From Penium margaritaceum (lineage: Eukaryota; Streptophyta; Zygnematophyceae; Desmidiales; Peniaceae), in NCBI GenBank assembly GCA_023375785.1, contig SZWC01004874.1:121795-156482 (forward strand): a stretch of 34,688 bases of DNA, read 5' to 3'. Of this stretch, positions 9,504 through 19,058 are shown piece after piece; within the stretch, counting starts at the first letter, position 1, and the number at the start of each line of letters is the position of its first letter. The translations under genes and the position numbers were made by a program. The notes below the pieces were generated by a model. That model saw only the letters and a program-made list of their open reading frames with translations, searched no databases and was not told where the DNA came from.

Positions 9504-9899
9504 GCTGGTCCCTCCGAGCCAGTAGCCCCAATCGCGTCCGCTGGCCCCTTCAAGCCGGCAGCCCCATCCGATTCTGTTGGTCCCTCCGGGCTGGCAGCCC
9601 CAGACGCGTCTACTGGCCCCTTCGCGCCGGCAGCCACGTCCGAGTGTGCTGGTCCCTCCGGGCCGGCAGCCCGAGTCACGTGTGCTGATCTCTCTAGGCC
9701 GACAGCCCTGGTCTCGTTTCCTGGTCCCTCCGGGCCGACACATCCGTGTGCGTCCACTGGCCCCTCCGGGCAGGCGGCCACGGCCGTAACCGCTGGCCCC
9801 TCTGAGCCGGCAGCCCTTGTCGCATCCGCTCGCCCCTCCACGCCGGCAGCCTCATCCATGTTCACTAGTCCCTCCAGGCCAGCAGCCCCCTCCGTCTCC
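9504..9899 (+). repeat. 11 tandem copies of a 36-base (12-residue) repeat in the INT-RT linker
   Basis: Exact 36-base period starting at 9504, 9540, 9576 and so on to 9864. In frame 3, the same frame as integrase and RT, each copy reads like AGPSGPAAPxAS (consensus x-G-P-S-x-P-A-A-x-x-x-S), and none contains a stop. Copies differ from one another, so the array is old. The corresponding linker in element 3 (about 32400-33080) is Ser/Pro-rich without this array. The opposite strand is also open and reads Gly/Glu/Pro-rich, which I take as a shadow. Confidence 0.9.
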
Positions 9900-9983
9900 G
9901 CCAGCACCACACACTCGGCGCCATCTCCTGTCCTACCGTGCTACAAGTGTGGACCAAGCGACAACCTCTGACCCACGCCGTCA

Positions 9984-11225
9984 GTGAGTGCGCAGACCGC
10001 CACACCGCGCCCTGTGGCGCCTCGTCCCCCAGTCACCCCGCGTGTCTCTTCCGCTCCCTCGATAGTGAGTGGGGACCCTAGTAGCAAGGCCCTCAGCCTA
10101 ATCACTTTGACCATCACTAGACACCTCCACCCGGGCTCCGCACAAGGCTACGCCATGCTCCATCATGAGCATGCACATGTCGTCACGGCTACACTCATAC
10201 GCATCCTGCCTGGGGCTCGAGATGCACACGCCCTTGTAGTTCGCTCCACGGCACGCCAAGAGGACCCTGCCACCCTACGCGAGGCTAGAGCCTCCCACGA
10301 GGTGGCACACTGGGATGTTGCCCATGGCGACGAGCTCTTTTCTATCTGACAGCACCACGTGTACGACCTCGTTGATCTCCCTCCCAGTCGGAAGGCCACC
10401 GGTTCCAAATGGGCCTTCCGGCGCAAATAGAAGTCGGACGGGGCCTCGGACAAGTATAAGGCCGGCCTCACAGCCAAGGGGTTTGCGCAAATCCCTAGGG
10501 TTGATTACAATCAGATCTTTGCCCCAGTCGGCTGATTCTCCACTAGCCGAGTGCTCTTCAGCCTCGTTGCCCAGCACGGGTGGGAGCTGCATCAGGTGGA
10601 CATAAGCAACACTTTCCTTCATGGCTCACTGGAGGGAGAGGATCTCTACATGGTGCAACCTCCAGGCTTCGATGATGAAACTAGGAAGGTCTTGCGGCTG
10701 TGGAAGGCCCTCTATGGCCTGAAGTAGTCGCCTTGGTGTTGGAACTAGGAAATTAGTCGCACTCTCCTCCGCAATGGCCTTCTGCGTATCATTGCTGACC
10801 TCGCACTGTTCACCAGTTCGCGTGGCTAGACATTCGCTGTTCTCTCAGTCTACGTCGACGATCTTCTCATTACATCGCCAGACATGGCTGCCATCCAGCG
10901 TGTTGAGGACCTGCTGCACATTGCCTACCAGATGAAGGGTCTCGATTGTGCCCGAGTTTTCTTGGGCATGGAGCTCGAGCTTGATCGCACCTAGGGCATC
11001 CTACTCGCCCACATGGCTACCTATGTTCAGACTCTATCCACTTGCTTTGCCGAGGATCTGCTCCTCGTGCTGAGTGTGTCTTTACCCATGTCACCGGATG
11101 GCTAGGTGAAGCTGAAGACCTCTGACCCAACTGTTGTGGGAAAGCCAGTTGACATTACCCAGTATATGCGAGTCATCAGGTCACTGATGTTCCTCGCAAC
11201 AACAACACGCCGAGATCTTGCGTTG
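9984..11225 (+). pseudogene. copia linker end and reverse transcriptase of element 2, decayed
   Basis: Frame 3. The linker ends VAHWDVAHGDELFSI, then RT: KATGSKWAFRRK, DKYKAGLTAKGFAQIPRVDY, LVAQHGWELHQVDISNTFLH, DLYMVQPPGFDDETRKV, LWKALYGLK, then the active-site SVYVDDLLI with both Asp intact (10851-10862). It continues DCARVFLGMELELDR and ends near KPVDITQYMRVIRSLM. In-frame stops are TGA 10347 and 10533 and TAG 10428, 10725, 10746, 10827, 10992 and 11103. TAG 10725 and 11103 stand where element 3 has CAG (Gln). A frameshift near 11225 moves to the RNase H frame. Confidence 0.9.
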
Positions 11226-11326
11226 CTGTCAACCAGGCTCAGTTCTCTCAAGAGTTGCGTCACCTCCTGTCCGAGGCCATAATCAGAGTTCTGCATTATG
11301 TTGTCTTGACTCTTTGATGAGGTCTC

Positions 11327-11815
11327 ATGTTCCGCCGAAAGCCATTTGTGGTCGTGGTGGGCTACACCGACAGTGACAAGGCAGGCTATCCTGACGGAAA
11401 GAGTCGCACATGGTGGATCTTTCTGGTTGGCGGCACGTCTGTGTCATGGCGCACTATCAAGCAGGGGTGCATTGCACGTAGCACTACTGAGGCTAAGTAC
11501 GTGGCCCTTGGCTTAGGTGCATGTGAGAGCGTGTGGTTGCGTCGTTTGTTGTCTAAGTTGCGTCAGTCCGGCGCATCCATCACGTTGCATTGTGACAATG
11601 AGAGTGCCATGGTCATCGCCGATAATGACGGTGTGCATCACACACGCAGAAAGCACAGCAATGTTACATATCACTATGTGCACTTGTTGTTGCACAATGG
11701 CAGCGTCAGCATTGTGTGGGTTGAGACAGCACGGCAGCTAGCTGACTTCTTGACCAAGGCACTGAAGCGCGACTCATTTAAGAAGGCGATAACTTTGGTC
11801 GATGTGTATCAGTGA
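11327..11815 (+). pseudogene. copia RNase H of element 2, domain still open
   Basis: A 162-codon frame (frame 2) covering the copia RNase H domain. GYTDSDKAGYPDGKSR holds the first catalytic Asp. Then come FLVGGTSVSWRTIKQ, ARSTTEAKYVALGLGACESV with the Glu, HCDNESAMVIADNDGVHH with the third Asp, and the typical C-terminus ARQLADFLTKAL. The stop at 11813-11815 is the natural end of pol, about 105 bases before the PPT. Just upstream the same frame has two consecutive TGA near 11315, so it is cut off from RT. It is the best preserved domain of element 2 but cannot be expressed as part of a polyprotein. Confidence 0.9.
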
Positions 11816-11912
11816 GTTGCATTCTTTGATCCTACTTATGTCTCTCCGTGCCCTGGGGGAGTCTGTCTGTTGAATGTGTCGTTGCGTGCCCATGTGCACT
11901 GCACATGTGAGT

Positions 11913-11922
11913 CATGGGGGAA
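11913..11922 (+). other. polypurine tract of element 2
   Basis: CATGGGGGAA immediately precedes TGTTGG of the 3' LTR. The G/A run (11915-11922) sits where plus-strand priming requires it. Element 3 has an equivalent ATGGAGGAG before its LTR. Confidence 0.8.
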
Positions 11923-12766
11923 TGTTGGTTATTTCTCACATTCCTCATTGTGATCTGCTGTGTCCTCCCGACTTGTGTACATCAGCGTGTAGATGACTGA
12001 TGGCAAGACTCGACGATGCTTGAGTGTCGTCCGATGGAGCCAATTCACACTAAGGAACTACACGCAATTCACTGGAGCCTCCTCGCTCCGACGACGTGCT
12101 CAGCTCCATCGGCAGGCCTCTTCGGTGGTCAGGCCGCCAGCGGATACTACCACTGGGGATGCTGTCTACATGCGTCCAGTGTTATATCTGACTGTACCGC
12201 TACGTCTGTAGCATCCTTCTCTGCTTAGGATCAAACATCATGCTAGCATGGCACTGTTGTCACGAGGGACTAATGTAGGTGTTGCCTAGGTTTGGGCAGC
12301 AATATGTCCTCAGTGCTATTTTTTTTTGCTGATTCTTACCGCAAGACTATGTTCACTGCGTCAGTATTATGGTGTGGTCTAGTTTTCAGACAAAATGGAT
12401 GACGCCCGGATTTTAGGTTGTCGGCCGTCTGGAACGGCTCACCGAGAAAACCTGCCAGGCTAAAAATAGAGTTGTTTTCTGATTGGCTGGTGAACTGAGT
12501 AACAAGCTCTACAGAGCTGGGGGAGGCTAGTTCTTGGAGGGGTCTCCCATTGTGTCTCATTTTTCATTCCTAATCAGTTACTTCCAGTTTTTAACTACTT
12601 TCTCGCGCCAACACTAGCACGTACATTTCTGAGTAAAAAACCCAGAGCATTCAGACTTAGACTCTAAAGCAGCAGATTGAGGGGGCATCAGACTAAGCAA
12701 TGAGCATGGAAGCCCACACGCTGCATCAACAACGCTGTTGCCCCAACTTGCTGCCTAGGATATACA
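11923..12766 (+). repeat. 3' LTR of element 2
   Basis: Begins TGTTGGTTATTTCTCACA and ends GGATATACA, matching the 5' LTR along its length (CTCCCGACTTGTGTACATCA, CACCGAGAAAACCTGCCAGG, GAGGGGTCTCCCATTGTGTC). Many differences from the 5' copy are C/T and G/A changes. It is followed by 23 bases and then by the first fragment of LTR L4. Confidence 0.92.
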
Positions 12767-12789
12767 ACTTTTTACCCACCGAACACAAG

Positions 12790-12839
12790 TGTTGTGATGT
12801 GCGTGTACACTGCCTCCTTGATCTGTGTTGTGACCACTC
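12790..12839 (+). repeat. LTR L4, first fragment (split by element A)
   Basis: TGTTGTGATGTGCGTGTACA and CTTGATCTGTGTTGTGACCA correspond to the first 50 bases of the element 2 LTR (TGTTGG...GTGCTCTGTTGTGTCCTC). It stops at the lower end of element A and resumes at 18679 with AGCTTGTGTACATGCTCG, the next LTR segment. CACTC here and CTCTC at 18679-18683 are the likely, slightly diverged target-site duplication of A. Confidence 0.75.
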
Positions 12840-13568
12840 TAAGAAACTTCTAGGAAGCTTCCTAACCACTTGTTGCCACACTAGGCGATAGCTCCATGTC
12901 ACCATTTGACAATGGTCACAAGTGAGAGGTAAAACTGCAAGGTTCTGGATAGGGACACATGCAGAGTGTCAAGAAGCTCAAAAAGGAAAATGATCGCAGA
13001 GAGAGATAACGAATGATAGGTCCACAAAATAAATACATGCCGCGGCGCATGGCAGATGTCGCATGTGGTGGTTCAAGGCTTGTCCTAAAACCGGCCCAAA
13101 AGCATTGTTTTTGCCGTCACTCTGCATAGAGAAATCATAACGCTATGTTGTCTGAACCTAAATGTGCAGGATCTCAAGCCAGACCCTATGACTGGTCACA
13201 TGCATGCATCCGGCATCGCACGGTGGACACACAATGCAAAACATGCAAATCGAGCCCACGACCAGTCCACTGATAAAATCCTACATGATGTAGAGAAATT
13301 GTAGAACGTCCAAGACAACATCCAGGATGTTGGGACAGTCGTCGGTCAGCTCTGATTAGGTGGTCCACCACCTGCCAACGTAGAGGTGCCTCCTGGGTCC
13401 CCATTAGGGATCTGTCATGCCGTAGCTGCTCGATAGATCCCTGGACAATCTGGAGTCTCGTCAGGTCGTCACGATTTTGAGTACAGGCGCCACTCACCAG
13501 CAGCTCCGGGTACACCCGTAGCTGCCACGGCAATGGCTCGTGACGGGTAGAAGCCACACATACCAACA
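12840..13568 (-). repeat. 3' LTR of element A
   Basis: In sense (minus) direction it starts TGTTGG at 13568 and ends TTTCTTA at 12840, where the 5' copy ends CTTCTCA. It matches 17961-18678 throughout, for example CCACTGATAAAATCCTACA, TGGTCACATGCATGCA and CGCAGAGAGAGATAA on the plus strand. On the plus strand AGGCCCCCTGG lies just above, giving a purine-rich AGGGGGCCT in sense before the LTR. A TATTTAT box-like motif lies near 13023-13036. Confidence 0.88.
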
Positions 13569-13675
13569 AGGCCCCCTGGTTGACACATCCATCAACACCA
13601 CAATGGCTGAGCAAAGGCAGGGAAGGATGGCTCGGGCAACCAATCATGGTGAGCATCGATCAAGCATACCACATC

Positions 13676-13925
13676 ACAGGGTCTCCTCGTGACAATGGTG
13701 CATCCCACCAAATGCCCGGGTCTTGATCATGCAAGAAGTCAATCACACACATACGTGTCAAACATCATGCAAGAGACACAGAGAAGCAAGGTCTCCTCAT
13801 GACCCCAAAAAATGTCTCCAGGTGTCCGGGTCTGGACCACACGATGCATAGATCATACAAAACACATGGAGGCAATGGGTCTCCACGTCACACCAGTAGA
13901 ACTCACCAGGTGCGCGGGTCTCGAC
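13676..13925 (-). repeat. three copies of the ETRxPGD-type repeat in element A
   Basis: Copies at about 13873-13925, 13784-13838 and 13676-13725. At DNA level each reads, on the plus strand, like GTCTCC(T/A)CGT...CACC/TCCnGGTGCCCGGGTCT(C/T)GA. In sense they can be read VETRAPGEFYWCDVETHCL, VQTRTPGDIFWGHEETLLL and IKTRAFGGMHHCHEETL, though in different frames. Seven further copies occur in element B (one internal, three in each LTR). Whether the unit matters as DNA or as peptide is unknown. Confidence 0.7.
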
Positions 13926-13939
13926 CAGTGTAACCTGGA

Positions 13940-15622
13940 CGTCCTCAAAAGAGTGGAAGGCCAAAGCTCACACACCAACACTCCCTCCGGGCTGCAGAGG
14001 CTGACAGCATCAGCAAAGGTGATGGCTCCTCCTAACACAATCTTTGAGGAGGGAGCACAGTTCCCCCATGGCCACATATCCGTACACTGCAATAGCAAGG
14101 GTGACAATGATACCGGTGGGATGTGCTCGCACAGAGTCTCACTGCGGAGCGCCGTTGTCTCTATCGTCGTCGTTGTTGTCATTGTCACTGCTGTTGTCAC
14201 CTATTGATGTGACTGATGCCGTGCCGAGTGCCTCCTCCAAGAAAACCATTTTATGTATGGCCTCCAACTATTGAGCTGCTAATCACCTCGCGGCCTCCGC
14301 AGTGTTGAGGCGTGTGTAGAGCTCAATGAGCTATGACGCAGCAGCCGACTGGCTGGCTACATCTATGGCATGTAGGCAGTCAGTCGCAGAAGGAACCTCA
14401 ATTTTGTGTGCGTCGGCACGAGCCAGAGCCTCCTACAGCCTTGCGGTCTCATCCCATAAGAAGGAGTGGAGCTACGCCTACTCGTCGTACAAGTCGACGT
14501 CCTCTATTTCAGTCGTCGACTCAAGTGCCACATGGCCACGAACTGCTGGCAGGGTGTGGGTGCAAGACAATGAGTCACGACGTAAATCGTATGGGGTTGT
14601 AGGATCGGCTGCTGCGAAGGCACGTGCTGCTCATGACACACCTGTCGCTCGGCCGTCAGCTACTGGCCAAACGTCGGCATGTGTAGGTACATTTGCATCT
14701 CCGGTGTCGTCGCGGTCATCAAAGGTGCGGTCAGTGTCGTGGTGCTCCTCGCGACCCCTAGGGCGCAGCCCATCATCCAGTAGTTGGTGGAGGTCCACCT
14801 CTCCCAGATGTGCATCTTGTAGAGACCACTCAGCTGCCTCAAGACGCATATGTACATCCTCCACACACTCCTTGACAGCCTATTTTGCTGGAACATCCAT
14901 GGTGTAACAGGAGCTGCTGGCCTCCCAGAGCTTGGCCATGAGACTCTGCACGTGTGCCTCCGCTCCAGTCGCGACTGTCTTGTGCTTGTCAACCATGGAG
15001 TGTAGGCGTTCGGGTACAGGAACTGTAGCTTGAACAAGAGTAGCTGTATCCTTGGCTAGAACCTCCATGATGTCAACGACACTGATCGACAGCGATGAGC
15101 CAGAGGTCCGCAGCTCGCTTTGCATTCTCCATGTTGCACACGCGGACGCTTGCTGTCATTGAGGGGCTATCTCGTGCTCGTGCCGCGGCTACTAAAAACA
15201 TGGCAGCGCACTGGACCTCTACGTCTGCCTCCTACTCTGTGTCTGACCACTCCACAGTAGACGACTGGTCCTCCCGGAGGGAGTCTGCCTTATCCTCGCG
15301 GTCCATCACATGCTCCTACTATCTAGCACTATCTGCCAAAACCACCTTGGCGTCTACTATGGGCTAAGCATCAGCAACTGTATCACCTCCTCCTTTCACT
15401 ACTGCTCCTAGCACCATGATAGCTATCTCCACATTAGCTAATCCAGGAGCGCACACATCATCAGGCGCAGCTCTTGCATCGACTATCATCATGTCATCCG
15501 CCAAGGCATCAACGATCCCCGTCTCCATCCCTGAATCTGACTTAGCATCAGACCAATCCTCCTCTGACGAAGAGTCTCCATCTGGGCGGACGTCTCCCCC
15601 TGCTAAACTCTTCGGTAACTAA
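13940..15622 (-). pseudogene. acidic and coiled-coil-like reading frame of element A, broken
   Basis: Sense runs from 15622 downwards. First an acidic segment (SSSEEDWSDAKSDSGMETGI) and an Ala/Val/Asp-rich part, then a helical region. Pieces at 14880-15125 (HVQSLMAKLWEASSSCYTMD) and 14631-14864 (ECVEDVHMRLEAAEWSLQDA, straddling a stop) look amphipathic, with Leu and Ala at coiled-coil-like spacing. Further on are DETARL, ALARADAHKIEV and LIELYTRLNTAEAA, then FLEEALGTASVTSIGDNSSD and an Asp/Asn-rich tail. Element B encodes recognisable counterparts of each. Several stops and frameshifts break the frame. I recognise no family; it is not RT, integrase or RNase H. It may be an element-specific second frame or a captured host coiled-coil gene. 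Confidence 0.55.
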
Positions 15623-15949
15623 ACATGTTGCGTAGCGTCATCCACCTTAACCATCCTACGCTCCACAACAATCGCCTCTCCAATGTTGAGCTCCACCGTG
15701 GTCGTCAGCGGACAGACCATACCCCCCATGACTAACACCTCGGCAGGAGCCATGGAGACTCAACACACAAAGTCGAGGACAGGGGACGAGGGGGTCTCGT
15801 CATCTGTGACTCCTCCGACAGCCGCATCTGGTGGTGCTGCTTGTGCATAATGTGCAAGAAGACCAGCTCGTTGCGGCTCACGATGAGTGCAAGCACGAGC
15901 GGTATGGCGAGGGGTTGAGGGTATGTCCGTTGATATGATACCAAAAACC

Positions 15950-16560
15950 TCAAAAACAAAGTGAAGGACAAGCATTGTCTGGCATACTAGCATTGTCGGA
16001 GGAAAGGATACCGGATTGGTAGGAGGATGGAAATGAAGTGGGAGGTGACACCTGCGGCGGGGTGGGAGCTCCCTTGGATGTCACGTGGTCGAGGAGCTGT
16101 TGGACCATGCCCTTGAGGTTCCGGACCTCCATGTGTAGAGTGGTCATATCTCCACGTAGAAGCCCCGTGGCATCGTCAGATGACGTATCCACCGTAGGAG
16201 GAGGTGGAGAGGATCGCACCCAAGGGGGATGCCACCCTGGAGGATGCTGTAGGAACTGGTGCAAACCATGCTTTCTATCTCGACAGAAATACCACAAAGA
16301 CCCTGAAGACAAGTGGGGCATGTTCCAGAGCTGCATCGACCACCGTGCCTATGGTGGCTGCCACGGCTGAGGCTCAGGCGCAAACCACGATGCTGGCAAC
16401 AACCACGGCCACACTACATGGCTCATGTCAAGATCTTAGCGTGGGTGATAGTCATGCACGCTCGATCCTGGTGGCACAAAGCACCAGGTAAAGGGATACG
16501 AATGAAACAACGTCTCTCAGCCGGGCTGCGATGTCGTCAATCTTGGCCAAAACCTCAGCC
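15950..16560 (-). pseudogene. gag-like segment of element A with a decayed zinc knuckle
   Basis: Sense direction: LAKIDDIAARLRDVVSFV (from about 16556), a broken stretch, then the 15950-16336 frame. WYFCRDRKHGLHQF (16253-16294) aligns with CYYCGDRHHGWRKC of element B; the first and last Cys of CX2CX4HX4C are replaced by Trp and Phe, leaving one Cys and the His. Then HPPGWHPPWVRSSPPPP matches WPVGWQPSWIWSFLSS of B, and MEVRNLKGMVQQLLDHVTSK matches VELHCLKRMVQQLTDHVVSK. The pairing with B is clear by eye. Confidence 0.7.
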
Positions 16561-16984
16561 GTAATGTTGCACTACCACCACACAGTGGCGATGGTGCAGA
16601 TATCACACCATGCAACCTCAATTCGCCTTTGCTGCCGTTGATGCTACACCGGGTGCCATCGTAAGCCAATGGCTGTGACCTCAAGCCACCTTTGTTGTTG
16701 TAGATATTGCTACGACTCTCTTGGCGACTGCTACTACAGTGTTTCTCGTCATCAGCTGACAATGGTGGCCTCAAGCCACACAAAAATGAAAAACAATAAT
16801 AACAATAACAATAAATCCTTTCCCAAAATCAAAGGGAGAAGGAGGCACGCCCCTCCCCACCTTTTCTTCTGTTCACCAAACGCTCAGTGCTCGAGGGTAT
16901 CCCTCCTCGGGATATTTCTTGATTGCCCCACTTGAGGAAACCCTTGTCCATTTTCTTTCCGGTCTAGCTCAACCCTCGCTTTGA

Positions 16985-17050
16985 GCGAGCTTGCCAAGCT
17001 CGCTTGCTCGGCGAGCTTGTCCGAGCGAGCTTGACCCGTGGGCGAGCTTG
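16985..17050. repeat. GCGAGCTTG array with a perfect palindrome
   Basis: GCGAGCTTG occurs at 16985, 17011, 17025 and 17042. The first is fused to its inverse as GCGAGCTTGCCAAGCTCGC (16985-17003), a 9-base-arm palindrome with a one-base centre. It lies between the leader and the gag-like part of element A. Element B (about 23610-23665) and element 2 (about 5769-5880) have GAGC/GCTC-rich inverted motifs in the comparable place. It could form RNA hairpins just before the coding region. Confidence 0.8.
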
Positions 17051-17079
17051 CTTGCACTGCAAAACTGTGGGGCAGCTTC

Positions 17080-17948
17080 ACGCTACAAGTGAACAACAGT
17101 GATAGCTGCTGCCATTGTAGGTACCTCTGTTGTGCACGTGTGCAGCTGCGGCGGCATGTGCACCTACTCGCCGCTACCGCTGCTGCAACAGTTGCTACCA
17201 CTACACTTGCTGCTCGCTGCCGTTGCTAGGTGCCACCGTTACTATTGCAATTGTTGCTATTGCTCGCAGCTGCTGATGTCGCCGCTGTAGCTACAACTAC
17301 TTTTGTAGCTACTGCCGGCTGTCGTAGCTACCGCTGCAGCTGATCGCCGCCATTTCTGCTACTGTGGCTGCTTCTTGTTGTAACTTCTACTACATGTGCG
17401 TGCTGTCGCCGCTGGTGCTGTGCATGTTGCCAACCGCTTTTGTTTTGGTTACTGCCAGCCGCTGCTCCTGCAGCTGCTACTACGGCTGCTACCTACTGCT
17501 GTTGCTGTGGTTGGTGCTCTTGCTGCAATTGGTGCTATAGCTGCTATGCTGCTGTTGCAACTCTTGCTACTAATGTCGCCATGGCTACACGCTGCTTCTG
17601 CTACTACATAGTGCCACTACTTGAAACAGCTGCTGCAAGCTCTTACTGCGAGCTGCTTCTCCTTTTCTTCTTTTTGGTGTACACACCGGTGGCTAAACAC
17701 GGCTGCTACTTCCACCCGATGATGCTGCCATAGTGGCTACTGCCCGTAGCCGCTCCCGTTGCAGGTGCTTCCCTCCAGTATTGTTGCTATGGCCACTGTT
17801 CCTATCTTCATTGCTCCGCTACAACATAGTCGTCGTGGATCCCCCTAGGATCTGTTGCTACTGCTATGGGTGGCTGCCGATGTTGCCACTCACTACTGCC
17901 AGTACTGATGTATCTCTACTACACATCACAACAAGTTGTGGCTCGTTA
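17080..17948 (-). repeat. trinucleotide-rich leader of element A
   Basis: On the plus strand this is GTTGCTGCTACTG-like; in sense it is CAGCAACAGTAGC-like, the same polarity as in elements 2 and B. It starts directly after the PBS. Frames across it are Leu-, Cys- or Ala-rich and I do not treat them as genes. Confidence 0.85.
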
Positions 17949-17960
17949 GCTTTGATACCA
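17949..17960 (-). other. primer binding site of element A
   Basis: In sense TGGTATCAAAGC, one base different from TGGTATCAGAGC, directly abutting the LTR end CTTCTCA at 17961. It fixes the orientation of element A as minus. Confidence 0.88.
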
Positions 17961-18678
17961 TGAGAAGCTTCTCGGAACCTTCCTAACCACTTGCTGCGAC
18001 ACTATGCGTCAGCACGAGATCAGAGTGTGACAATGGGCACAAGTGAGGCAAAACTGCATGGATTTGGGTAGGGACACATACACAATGTCAAGAAGCTAAA
18101 AAATGAATGTAATCGCAGAGAGAGATAAAAAATGACAGGTCCACAGCATAAATACCTGCCGGCAGGTGTCACACGTGGTAGTGCAAGGCATTTCCTAAAA
18201 CCGGCTCAAGAACAATGTTTTGGCGAAAACATAGCACAGAGAAATCAGAATGATATGCCGTCTGAACCTAAACATGCAGGATATCAAGCCGGACGCTATG
18301 TCTGGTCACATGCATGCAACCGGCATCGCATGGTGGACACATAATGTGAAAAATGCAAATCGGGCCCACAGTCAGTCCACTGATAAAATCCTACAGGCTG
18401 TAGAAAAATTGCAGAAGGACCGAGACAACATCCAGGATGGTGGGGCAGTCGTCGGTTAGCTCTGAGTGGGTGGTCCACCACCTACCGATCCGGCAGTGCC
18501 TCCTAGGTCTGCATCAGGGATCTGTCATGTCGTAGCTGCTGGATATGTCCCTGGACGATCTGGAGTCCCATCGGGTCGTCACGATCTCCAGTATAGCCGC
18601 CGCTCACCATCAGCTACAGGTGCACCCCTAGTTGCCACGGCCATGGCTCGTGACGGGTGTAAGCCACACAAACCGACA
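17961..18678 (-). repeat. 5' LTR of element A
   Basis: 718 bases, sense start TGTCGG at 18678 (TGTTGG in the 3' copy) and end CTTCTCA at 17961. It matches the 3' LTR throughout with many scattered differences. A TATTTATG motif (plus-strand CATAAATA, about 18146-18153) is the candidate TATA box and is kept in both copies. Confidence 0.88.
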
Positions 18679-19058
18679 CTCTCAGCTTGTGTACATGCTC
18701 GTGCAAATGACTGACTGGACTGACGTTGACGACGACAGGTGCTGAGCAATGGATGGGACATCCCACCATTTCGAGAGACGTGGCTTCCGTCTCCTCATGT
18801 GGACTCTCCCACTTCGTAGCAATGCCCGGCCAACTCCATCGGTAGCAGCCACCGTCACTCATGTCAAGACAATCATAGGTAGTTGTTTTGGGTAACATAG
18901 AGTCTCCATCGGTTCAGCCTGCCATATCTCCTTTATGTGATTTTTTTAGCTGATTCTAACTACACTACTATGTTTGCAACATGCATGTTTTGTTATGATT
19001 TAGTTTTCAGGAAAAACAGACAGCGCCTGGGTTTGGGGTTGTCGGTCAGATACCTAAA
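18679..19058 (+). repeat. LTR L4, middle fragment (between elements A and B)
   Basis: AGCTTGTGTACATGCTCGTG and AAATGACTGAC match the element 2 LTR just after where the 12790-12839 fragment stops. Later TTTTTTTAGCTGATTCTAAC, GATTTAGTTTTCAGGAAAAA and GGTTTGGGGTTGTCGGTCAG follow the LTR in order. It ends at CTAAA, and the LTR resumes at 25369 with AAGGCTCAACAAGAAAACCT after CTAGC. This is a diverged member of the element 2 LTR group. Confidence 0.75.

Larger units (their letters stand above)
4281..12766 (+). mobile_element. Ty1/copia retrotransposon 2 (both LTRs; decayed)
   Basis: A complete-length but dead copia element: 5' LTR 4281-5116, PBS from 5120, long low-complexity leader, gag remnant, protease (frame 1), integrase-linker-RT (frame 3), RNase H (frame 2), PPT and 3' LTR 11923-12766. 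The two LTRs match end to end by eye with many, mostly transition, differences, so the insertion is old. The integrase-to-RT stretch keeps one frame for about 2.7 kb yet carries about nine TAG and five TGA. The 5-base flanks (GTTTA before 4281, ACTTT after 12766) do not match, so no target-site duplication is visible. Confidence 0.93.
12840..18678 (-). mobile_element. LTR element A: zinc-knuckle/coiled-coil frame in place of pol
   Basis: Minus-strand element of about 5.8 kb. 5' LTR 17961-18678, PBS 17949-17960 touching it, trinucleotide-rich leader, a broken reading frame with a decayed zinc knuckle, an acidic stretch and coiled-coil-like segments, an ETRxPGD-type repeat block, a PPT-like GGGGGCCT and 3' LTR 12840-13568. 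I see no protease, integrase, RT or RNase H motif on either strand. Gag-only LTR elements are known in plants (TR-GAG type), and A resembles these with an extra coiled-coil region. It is a sibling of element B, inserted into LTR L4 in the opposite orientation to it. Confidence 0.8.

Noticed and set aside
9323-9910. 195-codon minus-strand frame rich in Gly, Glu and Pro (collagen-like)
   Set aside because: Shadow of the 36-base tandem array; the plus frame matches the integrase and RT frame of element 2.
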